Assembly (NCBI GenBank): GCA_035772405.1
Contig: JAYKKM010000009.1
Location: forward strand, 1,032,001-1,096,000
DNA: 64,000 nucleotides
Direction of reading: 5' to 3'
DNA from: Chrysogorgia sp. JL179-B06
Taxonomy: Eukaryota; Cnidaria; Anthozoa; Scleralcyonacea; Chrysogorgiidae
Part shown: positions 11,360 through 19,426 of the stretch, in pieces
How positions within the stretch are numbered: position 1 is the first letter of the stretch
Layout: each line of letters opens with the position of its first letter
Made by a program: the position numbers and the translations under genes
The notes under the pieces: generated by a model
What the model saw: the letters and a program-made list of their open reading frames with translations, nothing else
Told to the model about the DNA's origin: nothing
Databases searched by the model: none

Positions 11360-11745
11360 CATTTAAAAAATAGAAAGTGTCGTTTCAAAATTCTCACAAA
11401 TTACATTTAGGAAAAAAATAGAAAGTGTCATTTCAACATTTTCGCGTGTTAAAAAAATAAAATGTGGTACGAGCCCACTCTCACATATTAAAAAATAGAA
11501 AGTGTCATTTCAACATTTTCGCAAATTTGTCAAATCATATTTAAAAAATAGTCGTTTCAACATTTTCACAAATTTGTCAAATCACATTTAAAAAATTATC
11601 GTTTCAACATTTTCACAAATTTGTCAAATCACATTTAAAAAATAGAAAGTGTCGTTTCAACATTTTCACAAATTTGTCAAATCACATTTAAAAAAAATAG
11701 TCGTTTAAACATTTTTACAAATTTATGTATCGTAAAAGTGTCTCA
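11360..11745. repeat. Subterminal tandem repeats, left
   Basis: Roughly seven diverged copies of a unit of 45-65 bp, with the core CATTTAAAAAATAG, GTCGTTTCAACATTTTCACA and AATTTGTCAAAT. They are mirrored at about 27378-27763 in the right repeat. Possible roles are replication or transposase binding; this is inference. Confidence 0.8.
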
Positions 11746-11805
11746 CGCGTGATAAAATTGCCACCTGTTATGCAAATTAGGTTATTGCCACCTGTTAATA
11801 ATAGA

Positions 11806-14800
11806 TTAGTCCGTTTGTTCACTATTTTCAGTGTTTGTCGCCTCGCCTCTCACTTCGATGTTTTTGTGACCATACGCGTAGGAGTCAATACCATTTTCTA
11901 AAAGGTATCGTTTATCATCAAAACAGGATAGCGACACTTTATTAATTTCGTAACTACCGAGCTGATGTTTGACACTTCTAATGGTCTTCATTGTGTGTCG
12001 CAATTGTTTCTGCTCAAGTAACACACTTTTGTAATCTTCGTGTCTGATCACTTTTTTAATTATATTCTTTCTAATACCTTTAGCGGTTTTCCCGCCGCCT
12101 CCACCCTCTTTCAAATAGCTGTACATTTTACTGCGCAACCCGACGAACTCGACAATTGGCGTTCCAGCGCACTCGTCCTTCATCTTCCCAATAACTTTCT
12201 TATTCTCTCTAAAAAAGAATGGGCTGTCTGCAGGATAGTCGCTATTGTCGAACTTTTCGCACTCCATCATAAAGTCGGAATAAACGTCGCCAGTTTTGAT
12301 TGAGTACAACAGACTGTCAGTGTCAGTGAAGTGCAATCTACAGGTGTCGCTAGAGTACTTTTTCATAATATAGTTGTAGTGAAAATTGTACATCAGCGTT
12401 TTACTCAAGTCTAGTATGCACATACCCACATATGCAGGTCTATTTAGTGTCAACGTTTCTTTAACTTTGTGGACAGCGACTAAGTTCTCGCTAAATATTT
12501 TGCAAGACACGAACGTCGGCTTCGAGACAAGCTTTTCTAATTTCTTCGCAGTGGTCACTAATCTTATGTCCACACGCTTCCTCAAGTTTTCCATCGTTTT
12601 TCCGAACACACTGTTGTTCATCAACTTGAAGAAGTCCTTCTCAAAAGCGTTCTTAGCCGCAGTTCTTTTGACTGTGTTAAAGTCGATGTACTTGCCTAGC
12701 CACTTGGACTGGTCAAACTGCAGGACCCTGTGAATCTTATTGATTTTTAATCCAAGATCCATGTACAACTGCAGATTTCCATAGTGACACACAAGCTTCT
12801 TCACACCACCAACACTCACGTTAAACTTATTTTTGATTTTCGTGCAGTACTCCGACAACATGTCAACGGTTATCTCCATCTTCTCGGGAGCCAACGGGTA
12901 GTCGTTGTGTAGGTCATGCAAATGGGTTGGGTACTCCAAGTCGACCTCGAGCAGTAAACCTTTTTTACTATTGTTGTGATAGTCGTGCAGATTAACCTTT
13001 TCTATTTCTCTCTCAGTCAACCACTTGAAGCCACCCGTGGGGAGACTTTGGCTCATTGCCCATCCATACAAGTTGTTGGCGTCAAGGTACATCAAATACT
13101 TCGACTCTTGCTCTTTGTCATACCCTTCCATGTATTTATTATTCGCCACGCCATGTCTGTTGCATATGTAGCTCACACCACCACGCATACCCATTTCTAC
13201 GAACTGGAACATGTCAATGTCGGACAATAATTCAAGTTCCACTCCAGTCATCTTTAACATGGCGTCCCAAGCCAATCCAGGCGACGTGAAATAGTGACAC
13301 GGGTCTAGTTTATACTCGCGATGGCATGTCTTTCTAAAGTTCTCAAAAACGTCGGCGAGCAAGACCACATCGCTTTTCAAATACAGGTCGTGATACCCAC
13401 CCATACTTTCAACGTTGAAGTAGTCCCACACATCGATGGCGCGCTCGTGCATTTCTTCCGTAATGTGCTCGTCATTCAGAACGTTGTAGAAGTCCTTTTT
13501 GGAGGGTAGCTCGCATTCATCAAATTTATCAAAGGAGTCCATATAATCATAGGGATAGACCCCCTTTCTTGTCATTAGTGCCAACCCCTCATCACGAAAC
13601 ACTTCTGACGTGTATTTGAAAGCGTCCCTTGGTAGGTTCCTCACCAAGTTGTCTAGACCGCTACTCATGAACTGAAAGCTGTCCAAGAATACCAAATTTT
13701 TTCCAAGCATGAACGCCATGTACTTCTCCATGTTGTTCGGTATCACGTTTATGTCTTGACCAAACTTGCCAATCTCCTGCATAATGAAATGACTATCGTA
13801 GCCACGTAAGTTATGAAAGATCACAGGAATTTTGTCAGTCAACTTAAAGTTCACGTTACACTGACGATGCGCAGACCCTCTGTACTTACCTGACACGTGA
13901 CAGTGGTCTCTCACTCTAACGTCAGCACCAGTGTACTCAACTCTGCAAATATGACAACTCTTAGCCTCGTCAAAGTTCTTCTTATCGGCATCAGTCAGTA
14001 TCATTTCTTTGTTAAAGTGACTCTCAGATGTCTCTTTACAATATTCGACAATTTCTAGCATCTCCCCAATGAACTTGTTGACTGCATTTTCACCGCGGTA
14101 CACTTTTACTGGCTTACTGTACTCATTGTCATAGCAACAAACCAGTTTATACCCATAGCCGCAGTCAACATGCCTCTGGTAAGCATTTGTGTAGCTACGC
14201 TCGCTTGATGGTGTCGCTGTGTGCACCTTCTGTGTGATAGCCTCGAAATCTGCATACACCACAAATGGTACATTTAATTGTCTGCTAAAATTCTCGTATT
14301 TCACTTTCGCACCTTTTTGCGGCATTTTAATAGCTTGCTTCCCATTAATGACCAAACACACTTCAATATGACTTTCAAGCACGTCCGCGCGGGTGAAACA
14401 CTGCAAACAATACCTGCAAAAGTGCTTTCTCGCCTTATACTTTGTCTGACGGTACATGAATTTGTTAAAATCGCGAATGTACACATAATGCTTGTTGCCT
14501 ACGTCATTAGTTATCAACAATAGGTCCATATGGTCAGAACACGCCTCCTTAGAAACGTACACAGGGAATGGCTGCAAATTTTCGTACCCAAAAACATTAA
14601 TGCTAATATCGTTTGCCTTTTCGATCTTGTTGTAGTCTTTGAGTGTGACTGGGAAGTCAATTCCGTCATAATTCAGCTCACCGACATGCCTAGCGTACTT
14701 CGACGTTCTATCGGAGTGTTTTCCAACAGGAAACTTATGCGCTAGGTGGCACCATCTAAAGCACTCGTTGTCATCATCGTTATTTACATTTATCAGACCC

Positions 14801-15396
14801 TTCATACTGTTGCGCAGCTCCTTTGGCAACGCAATGTAGCTACTCCCATGCAAAGGTCTGTAAATAGCGACATTGACGTAGTGCGCATCTATTTTGTCGA
14901 TAGTCCATCCAGACCCCTCAGATAACCACCCGGCTATCCGCGTCAAAATCTGCTCCGACCCGCGATTGGCGACACCCTCGATGTCATGCTCGTTAATGAC
15001 GACGAACGTTTCGCTGTTAAAGTAGGCAGTTTTGTATGTGGTCTTATTGAGTTCTAAAACTTTCTCAAAAGTGACCTTGACTGTCTCCACCACTTTCATT
15101 CCGTTGGTCTCACCTAGTTCACGTCTCAAAAGGTTAGTGACAGCGCTTCTACTACCATTTACCTGATTGATGTCTCTGTCGTCAATTACCTCGACTCCAT
15201 AAGACCTTGTGAACCCTCTCAGTGCTCGATCCAACAGATGTGTTGACGGTGTGAGGTCTTGGGCTACAGGTTGTCCCTCTTGATCTCTAAAGAAGCCGTG
15301 AACGTTGGTCGCTTCATCTGTTAGTGAATTGACAACGGCTGCACTCGTCTTATGCGCCCGTCTTTTTGTTAGTGGGTTTTTCACAGTCCGACTCAT
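11806..15396 (-). CDS. polB: Protein-primed family B DNA polymerase (Polinton 1)
   Basis: 1196 residues, ATG to TAA, intact; it replicates the element. A C2H2-like finger lies at about residues 327-347 (CRYC...H...C). The 3'-5' exonuclease motifs are YADFEA (381-386), NLRGYDSHF (529-537) and YLKSDVVLLAD (672-682). Polymerase motif A is YLDANNLYG (770-778), motif B KLMNNSVFGKT (924-934) and motif C FTDTDS (1023-1028). An endonuclease-VII-like zinc cluster (CHIC...DHCH...GSAH..CN, 481-514) lies between exonuclease motifs I and II. Compared with the Polinton 2 polymerase, about 11 residues are missing after VGGVKKL (863-869). The last 11 residues are encoded by the terminal repeat and are shared with the right-end gene. 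It overlaps the next gene by 4 bp and shares its orientation. Confidence 0.97.
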   Translation of the reverse strand: MSRTVKNPLTKRRAHKTSAAVVNSLTDEATNVHGFFRDQEGQPVAQDLTPSTHLLDRALRGFTRSYGVEVIDDRDINQVNGSRSAVTNLLRRELGETNGMKVVETVKVTFEKVLELNKTTYKTAYFNSETFVVINEHDIEGVANRGSEQILTRIAGWLSEGSGWTIDKIDAHYVNVAIYRPLHGSSYIALPKELRNSMKGLINVNNDDDNECFRWCHLAHKFPVGKHSDRTSKYARHVGELNYDGIDFPVTLKDYNKIEKANDISINVFGYENLQPFPVYVSKEACSDHMDLLLITNDVGNKHYVYIRDFNKFMYRQTKYKARKHFCRYCLQCFTRADVLESHIEVCLVINGKQAIKMPQKGAKVKYENFSRQLNVPFVVYADFEAITQKVHTATPSSERSYTNAYQRHVDCGYGYKLVCCYDNEYSKPVKVYRGENAVNKFIGEMLEIVEYCKETSESHFNKEMILTDADKKNFDEAKSCHICRVEYTGADVRVRDHCHVSGKYRGSAHRQCNVNFKLTDKIPVIFHNLRGYDSHFIMQEIGKFGQDINVIPNNMEKYMAFMLGKNLVFLDSFQFMSSGLDNLVRNLPRDAFKYTSEVFRDEGLALMTRKGVYPYDYMDSFDKFDECELPSKKDFYNVLNDEHITEEMHERAIDVWDYFNVESMGGYHDLYLKSDVVLLADVFENFRKTCHREYKLDPCHYFTSPGLAWDAMLKMTGVELELLSDIDMFQFVEMGMRGGVSYICNRHGVANNKYMEGYDKEQESKYLMYLDANNLYGWAMSQSLPTGGFKWLTEREIEKVNLHDYHNNSKKGLLLEVDLEYPTHLHDLHNDYPLAPEKMEITVDMLSEYCTKIKNKFNVSVGGVKKLVCHYGNLQLYMDLGLKINKIHRVLQFDQSKWLGKYIDFNTVKRTAAKNAFEKDFFKLMNNSVFGKTMENLRKRVDIRLVTTAKKLEKLVSKPTFVSCKIFSENLVAVHKVKETLTLNRPAYVGMCILDLSKTLMYNFHYNYIMKKYSSDTCRLHFTDTDSLLYSIKTGDVYSDFMMECEKFDNSDYPADSPFFFRENKKVIGKMKDECAGTPIVEFVGLRSKMYSYLKEGGGGGKTAKGIRKNIIKKVIRHEDYKSVLLEQKQLRHTMKTIRSVKHQLGSYEINKVSLSCFDDKRYLLENGIDSYAYGHKNIEVRGEATNTENSEQTD

Positions 15397-15971
15397 TGGC
15401 TTCTATATACTACACTTGTTTTTTTCCTAAACCACTCGTCGTAATAATTGTCGCCACTTTCGCACCATCCTAGTTTTGGGTACACCACCCCAAACAAATT
15501 ATCGTCGAACAAGTCTTTCACCTTCCCGTCTTTGAGGTCTGACACCTTCTTGAGTGTCTTGACTCGTCTTCTATGACACAACCTAATAATGTAGTATCCA
15601 TATCTGCTAACATTTCTACCCTTTATCAAATTGCATGAGTGCAGCACATTGACAACTTTCAAGAAGTCCTCTTTTATCAACTCAAGGTGCTCACCCTTCA
15701 CAACATTCCGTAGTCTCCTCCCCATCCACCAAGACCGTTTGTGAACGCTTTTTAGTCGCGTGAGTCTCATGTCGCTGTAACTCTGAATGTAGCCCCATTC
15801 GATGTCGCCACACTTTGGACACGCGTACCCACCGCAGTCAGTCATGTTTTTCACAACGTCACAATCCGAGCAGTAGTAAATTCTGAAGGTGTCTCCACAC
15901 TCAGTTTGCGTCTCACTCGCGATTTCGTCAATTGTGTAGCCGTAGCTCATCTGCCTCATAAGTTTGTCCAT
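15393..15971 (-). CDS. VLTF3-like zinc-ribbon protein (probable late transcription factor)
   Basis: 192 residues from the ATG at 15971; the frame is open slightly upstream, but only with a GTG. The N-terminal zinc ribbon has cysteine pairs at C34/C37 and C51/C54 (YYCSDC...ACPKCG). A helical domain follows, with the VHKRSWWMGRRL segment and a conserved C-terminus (KVKDLFDDNLFGVVYPKLGW). A clear homologue in Polinton 2 (62978-63556) has the same cysteine spacing and the C-terminal pattern YNLYSVVYKDLGWDGRGD. Ribbon plus helical architecture fits the poxvirus VLTF3-like transcription factors found across large and Polinton-like DNA viruses. That assignment is by motif shape only. It sits just upstream of PolB in the same orientation, with a 4-bp overlap. 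Confidence 0.55.
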   Translation of the reverse strand: MDKLMRQMSYGYTIDEIASETQTECGDTFRIYYCSDCDVVKNMTDCGGYACPKCGDIEWGYIQSYSDMRLTRLKSVHKRSWWMGRRLRNVVKGEHLELIKEDFLKVVNVLHSCNLIKGRNVSRYGYYIIRLCHRRRVKTLKKVSDLKDGKVKDLFDDNLFGVVYPKLGWCESGDNYYDEWFRKKTSVVYRSQ

Positions 15972-15996
15972 CACTCTTATACTACTCCAACATTTT

Positions 15997-16416
15997 TTAT
16001 TGAGTTAGCACCCACACTACTATTCCACTACCCAAACCTAACGCGCCAACAAACAACAATTGGTAATCCTTCATTTCCGCACTCGGTTGGTAGTAATCCG
16101 CAATCTTCGGGAGGTCAGTGAACACTCGTCCGCTGTACTGAATGGTCATTACGCTTCTAAGTTCTTCCAACGCGTGGTTTGTGTCATTGATGTCAGCATT
16201 AGCATCAGAGAGCCGTTGTCGCAAACGCTGGATCTTATCTTTCTTGGCGACCTCATTTTCATACCACACTTCTTTCGCACTGGCTAACTGTTCCAACGCA
16301 TGGTTGTGCCTCTTCATCTCAGCTTCATAGCCTGAGTGATTAAATTTCGAAAACATAAAGCCAGCGCCTGCAAAAGCCACTGCATTAAAAATCCCTCCAG
16401 CCACAACACTCGCCAT
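15997..16416 (-). CDS. Two-TM coiled-coil membrane protein
   Basis: 139 residues. An N-terminal hydrophobic segment (about 3-24, Gly/Ala-rich) and a C-terminal one (about 118-137) flank a long charged coiled coil (about 30-85, with RLRQRLSDANADINDTNHAL). A homologue starts in Polinton 2 at the window edge (63781-64000), with the same NDTNHAL core and the same place beside the VLTF3-like gene. Conservation between two divergent elements argues for a real virion membrane or vertex-associated protein. No enzymatic motif is seen, and the family is unknown to me. Confidence 0.75.
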   Translation of the reverse strand: MASVVAGGIFNAVAFAGAGFMFSKFNHSGYEAEMKRHNHALEQLASAKEVWYENEVAKKDKIQRLRQRLSDANADINDTNHALEELRSVMTIQYSGRVFTDLPKIADYYQPSAEMKDYQLLFVGALGLGSGIVVWVLTQ

Positions 16417-16420
16417 TAAC

Positions 16421-16657
16421 TTACGTTGATTTAAATGGGTCTGTCGGTATCCACTTTTTCGATTGTACCCATTTTACTAACAGCGTTCCTGCACCAACAG
16501 CCGCAGCAAGTTTCACTGTACCTTTCACAGTGTCTGGTGTTCCCAATGGTTCTCCCAAAGCCTTTTTAGAAATCATACTCACTGCCACAGCACCAGTCGT
16601 GACAAGTAGCGCATCGTACAATTCGTTCATAAGTTCTTTTCGATCGATCGCAGTCAT
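16421..16657 (-). CDS. Small two-TM protein
   Basis: 78 residues from the ATG at 16657; the open frame extends nine codons upstream only to a TTG. Sequence TGTATAT lies just before this ATG, like other start sites in the element. Two hydrophobic stretches are visible: about residues 16-34 (ALLVTTGAVAVSMISKKAL) and about 48-62 (TVKLAAAVGAGTLLVKW). It is packed 4 bp from its neighbour on one side. A small membrane protein of the virus-like particle is plausible; function unknown. Confidence 0.6.
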   Translation of the reverse strand: MTAIDRKELMNELYDALLVTTGAVAVSMISKKALGEPLGTPDTVKGTVKLAAAVGAGTLLVKWVQSKKWIPTDPFKST

Positions 16658-16680
16658 ATATACATTGTCGTGTGTTTTGT

Positions 16681-17016
16681 TCAAGAATCAAATGTGTCTA
16701 ACGCTGGACGACGAGTTTTGTGGTTCTCTGACGCAGGTGCTGGTGCAGTACTCACAGGTTCTTTTTCACTGCTAATTGTGTACCATAGCGAAGCAGTGGC
16801 AATGATTACACCAAGTGTTCCAACAATGTAACCATAGCTCCACTCACCACCCTGTTCTTCGTTAACTATCATTTCACGCATTTTCTTTTCTTTCGCAGCT
16901 TTCGATATCTCAGCCAACTTTTTACCAGCAGCGACGCGCTTTGGGTCCTTCACCTTAACACTTTTCACGTCAGCCGTGATCTTAGCGTCAACAGCCGTCT
17001 GTGAGTCTTCAACCAT
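16681..17016 (-). CDS. Single-TM small protein
   Basis: 111 residues. A Lys-rich N-terminal half (residues 15-47) is followed by one transmembrane segment (about 60-80, YGYIVGTLGVIIATASLWYTI) and a short polar Pro/Ala tail. It is the first gene of the leftward block and is divergent from the zinc-finger gene at 17111, with about 94 bp between. No homologue is recognised. It may be a minor virion or membrane-associated protein. Confidence 0.6.
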   Translation of the reverse strand: MVEDSQTAVDAKITADVKSVKVKDPKRVAAGKKLAEISKAAKEKKMREMIVNEEQGGEWSYGYIVGTLGVIIATASLWYTISSEKEPVSTAPAPASENHKTRRPALDTFDS

Positions 17017-17110
17017 CTAATACACTATCACGTGTTATCTTACTCACAGTTGACCTCACAGGTGTCTCAAACGCACTAAAAATTAGGATTTTTTCTGGGA
17101 GTATAACATA
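17017..17110. promoter_or_regulatory. Divergent promoter region
   Basis: The only spacer between leftward and rightward blocks here. It ends with ttttctgggagtataacata directly before the ATG at 17111. A T-rich run followed by (G)GGAGTATA or GTATA also precedes other genes in the element (17835, 19404, 15971), so it is probably an element-specific promoter motif. Confidence 0.5.
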
Positions 17111-17806
17111 ATGACTCAAGCCCGAGAGGTTAGCGAAGAAGATATTGCCAACATGCTTAGAACGGCCTTTACCAGTGTGTCTACCCCACAAGACACCCCT
17201 GGACCCAACGTCTTAAACGAGTACTTCTCAATATGCTCACCACTCCTTGACCTCAACCCCGGCGGAGGGTTGCCAAAACGGTTTGGCTCTCAGGTCAACT
17301 GCACTAGGCATCTTCTCGACGCTTGGATCGATCTTCGGGAGGAGAGAGCCAACGAGCTTGCTGATAGATTAGCTAGCATAATCCCTGTGTGGTGTTACTC
17401 ACCATTCAAATACCTTATGTTAGCGAGTGGTGTCTACTTGAACAACCCTCGTGAGTCCAACGCTACATTACTCGGTAACTTCCTCGAAGTGTTCTTAGCG
17501 ACCCTTATGTGGAAACCATGCCCAACCAAAGCCAAAGCGTGGCTAGAGCTCGCCGCAAACCGCGACGTTCACGTTTGCAAGGTGGGGTGTAATGAGATAC
17601 TTGGTGCGGATGATATCAGGGACCACGTACTCTCGCCCACCCACAGACACTTTGTGAGAGACGAGAACGTGTACACCTGTCACCCGTGCGGTGTGGTCAC
17701 CAACGACCCACTGCATCGCTTGAGACACGAGAGCTCGAGGTCCCATCTTAAAAACTTAGAGCTCCAGCGGGTATTCAACATGGAACGACGGTTTCCACCA
17801 CAATAA
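17111..17806 (+). CDS. Zinc-finger protein of unknown function
   Basis: 231 residues with an intact ATG. The first ~150 residues are helical with no recognised fold. Two C-terminal zinc-finger-like units follow: CKVGC...H...H at about 157-180, and CHPC...H...H at about 190-212 (YTCHPCG with RHESSRSHLKNL). The second resembles U1/matrin-type C2H2 fingers, implying nucleic-acid binding. The stop overlaps an AATAAA signal. The gene is 28 bp upstream of the thymidine kinase in the same orientation. A regulatory role is possible; I do not recognise the family. Confidence 0.7.
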   Translation: MTQAREVSEEDIANMLRTAFTSVSTPQDTPGPNVLNEYFSICSPLLDLNPGGGLPKRFGSQVNCTRHLLDAWIDLREERANELADRLASIIPVWCYSPFKYLMLASGVYLNNPRESNATLLGNFLEVFLATLMWKPCPTKAKAWLELAANRDVHVCKVGCNEILGADDIRDHVLSPTHRHFVRDENVYTCHPCGVVTNDPLHRLRHESSRSHLKNLELQRVFNMERRFPPQ

Positions 17807-17816
17807 AAAATATTTC

Positions 17817-17834
17817 TCTGAGGGTATAGTAACC
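17817..17834 (+). promoter_or_regulatory. Start-proximal GGGTATA motif before thymidine kinase
   Basis: tctgagggtatagtaacc immediately precedes the ATG at 17835 and closely matches the motif before 17111 (tctgggagtataacata) and before 19404 on the minus strand (gcgaggttatagta). Confidence 0.5.
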
Positions 17835-18407
17835 ATGAGAAAAGTTGGTAAACTGGAAATCGTGATTGGTCCCATGTTCGCAGGAAAAACGACAGAGACT
17901 CTTCGTAGGTTAATCACGTTAAGTAAATCAGGGCTCAAAGTCCTCTACATGAACAACACAGGCGACACTAGGCGAACTGACCACGCGTTCTCCACACATC
18001 GTCAGACCATTGTTGTTGGATCAGACAGTTTACCTGCAAAGTTAATCACCAACCTTCCAAGTTCTTCCGAGATAGCCGATTATGACGTCATCGGAATTGA
18101 TGAAGGCCATTGGTACTCTGATCTACTCCCAATTATTCGCGATTACATTAAAGCTGGCATTCACGTCATTATTTGTGGTCTCATAGCGACAGAGCGTTTA
18201 AAAATAATTGGTGAGCTCGACACGTTGCTCTCAATAGCAGACGACATCACATTTCTAAAAGCGTATTGCGCCGTTTGTCGCGACACTTACGGAACAACTG
18301 TTGAAGCGCCATTCAATTGGAGATACAACCCAGGACCATCATTCGTTGGTGGTGCTGAGCAATATCGTGCAGTGTGCAGACGTCATCATCCTTCCACACA
18401 AAATTAA
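17835..18407 (+). CDS. tk: Thymidine kinase, cellular/poxviral (type II) family
   Basis: 190 residues, the usual length for the family. It phosphorylates thymidine to dTMP for dNTP supply. A P-loop GPMFAGKT sits at residues 12-19. DEGHW at 89-93 corresponds to the family's DE(A/G)xF magnesium-binding motif. CGL at 114-116 precedes the ADDITFLKAYCAVC segment. Zinc ligands are C145/C148 with C181 and a His at 184 or 185. An AATAAA lies about 110 bp downstream. This is an unusual gene for a Polinton; acquisition from a host or a large DNA virus is likely. It lies in a two-gene rightward block with a zinc-finger gene, facing the BRO gene. Confidence 0.93.
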   Translation: MRKVGKLEIVIGPMFAGKTTETLRRLITLSKSGLKVLYMNNTGDTRRTDHAFSTHRQTIVVGSDSLPAKLITNLPSSSEIADYDVIGIDEGHWYSDLLPIIRDYIKAGIHVIICGLIATERLKIIGELDTLLSIADDITFLKAYCAVCRDTYGTTVEAPFNWRYNPGPSFVGGAEQYRAVCRRHHPSTQN

Positions 18408-18642
18408 GGGTGTTCTCGGATACCCCACTTTTTTAAATTTAGACATTGGTCACATGAAGCGTCCAATGTCATAGAAACATTTTTTCACACAGTGGTCAGA
18501 AGGTTTGTGAAATAAAGAGAGAAAGTTTCGCAGATATTTTTATCGAGTTAAAAAACGTCTTTAAAAAATGCTAGAGCAGTTGTCGCTTCGAACGTCGTCT
18601 CAACAACGAGAACGAGTGCTAATTCGACTTATTACTCGCTGT
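18408..18642. terminator. Convergent spacer with polyadenylation signal
   Basis: Non-coding spacer between the converging thymidine kinase and BRO genes. It contains AATAAA near 18511 on the plus strand. A 40-codon plus-strand frame here overlaps the BRO 3' end and is not called. Confidence 0.4.
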
Positions 18643-19404
18643 CTAAAAAGTCTCTTTACAATAGCGTCTCTCGTGGTTGCTCAACGCTGACTTATTTTTA
18701 AATTTACGAAAACACTGGGAACACTGAAACCCAACGTCAAAGAAATATTTTATCACCGTGGTAATAGCGTCGTCGTACGAGTCACACAAGAGTGTTAGAT
18801 AACCAGCGGATTTATATCTGAGCAGCAGAGAGTCTTGCTCTTCAGATGTCTTACCTGTGCCACCTGGGTTCTTGAACTCAATCACGAGCCCGCTGTGCTG
18901 TCGGTTTGCATTGGCAATAATCAAGTCAGGTGTTCCACGTTGGTAACCTTTTTTCCACGAATTTATTCTTTTACTCGAAGTGTCTTGATTCTCACCACAA
19001 GCAGCTATCAAAATAGCTTCTGGATAATATTTCCTAAGAAAACCAACAACTTTCGTATGAAGGTCGAACTCAGTGATCATTTTAAACTGATTGTGTTTGA
19101 GACCGACGTCAGCTAAACCCTTTCTAATACTTGGCAAGACTTCCGAGTGCACCCACCTTCCGAAGTGTCTCGCACGCTCCATTTTACTTGAGAACACCAA
19201 CGAGTAGACTCCAAGTTCGTTGATAAACGAGGCCTGTTCCATCTTCGTTTTACAATCAGGTTCGACATGGTCGTTAACTGCATCTTTTGGTCGAGCATAA
19301 CCTAGAGCGCTTGCGACTTCTCTTGCTTTGAACCATATGTCACCGTTGTGATTAACCGTCGTGATTTGGTGACCATCGAATAATTGCACTGAGTTGGTCG
19401 CCAT
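18643..19404 (-). CDS. BRO-N / VRR-NUC-like nuclease / C2H2 finger fusion
   Basis: 253 residues from the ATG at 19404. An ATG 11 codons upstream (19437) is possible, but would overlap the small gene at 19427-19567, and the GTTATAGTA promoter-like motif lies between them. Residues ~7-105 form a BRO-N domain (DIWFKAREVASALGYARPKDA, then GVYSLVFSSKMERARHFGRWVHSEVLPSIRK), a viral DNA-binding domain. Residues ~110-225 contain GTPDLIIAN, then GLVIEFKNPGG, then EEQ, LLLRYKSAGY and a final DDAITTV; this G-PDL-(I)EFK-EQ layout matches VRR-NUC/Holliday-junction-type endonucleases. A C2H2 finger (CSQCFRKFKNKSALSNHERRYC) ends the protein. Likely role: DNA processing or gene control. Confidence 0.8.
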   Translation of the reverse strand: MATNSVQLFDGHQITTVNHNGDIWFKAREVASALGYARPKDAVNDHVEPDCKTKMEQASFINELGVYSLVFSSKMERARHFGRWVHSEVLPSIRKGLADVGLKHNQFKMITEFDLHTKVVGFLRKYYPEAILIAACGENQDTSSKRINSWKKGYQRGTPDLIIANANRQHSGLVIEFKNPGGTGKTSEEQDSLLLRYKSAGYLTLLCDSYDDAITTVIKYFFDVGFQCSQCFRKFKNKSALSNHERRYCKETF

Positions 19405-19421
19405 TACTATAACCTCGCAAA
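19405..19421 (-). promoter_or_regulatory. GTTATAGTA start-proximal motif before BRO gene
   Basis: On the minus strand tttgcgaggttatagta runs directly into the ATG at 19404, which supports this ATG as the start rather than 19437. Confidence 0.45.
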
Positions 19422-19426
19422 AAAGA

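Larger units (their letters stand above)
11071..11841. repeat. Left terminal inverted repeat of Polinton 1 (771 bp)
   Basis: Its reverse complement matches 27282-28052 with equal length, and no difference was seen by eye. It consists of a terminal 169-bp palindrome, a unique stretch, about 400 bp of subterminal tandem repeats, and the last 12 codons (stop included) of the polymerase gene. Confidence 0.95.

Noticed and set aside
11360..11745. CRISPR-like array of regularly spaced repeats
   Set aside because: The unit itself varies, there are no unique spacers, and the array is mirrored in the opposite terminal repeat. It is a subterminal tandem repeat of a eukaryotic element.
14278..14523. 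Plus-strand ORFs inside PolB and other long genes
   Set aside because: Antisense shadows of strongly supported coding regions with no independent features.
18569..18691. 40-codon plus-strand ORF after the thymidine kinase
   Set aside because: It overlaps the 3' end of the BRO gene, has no promoter-like motif and no recognisable feature.
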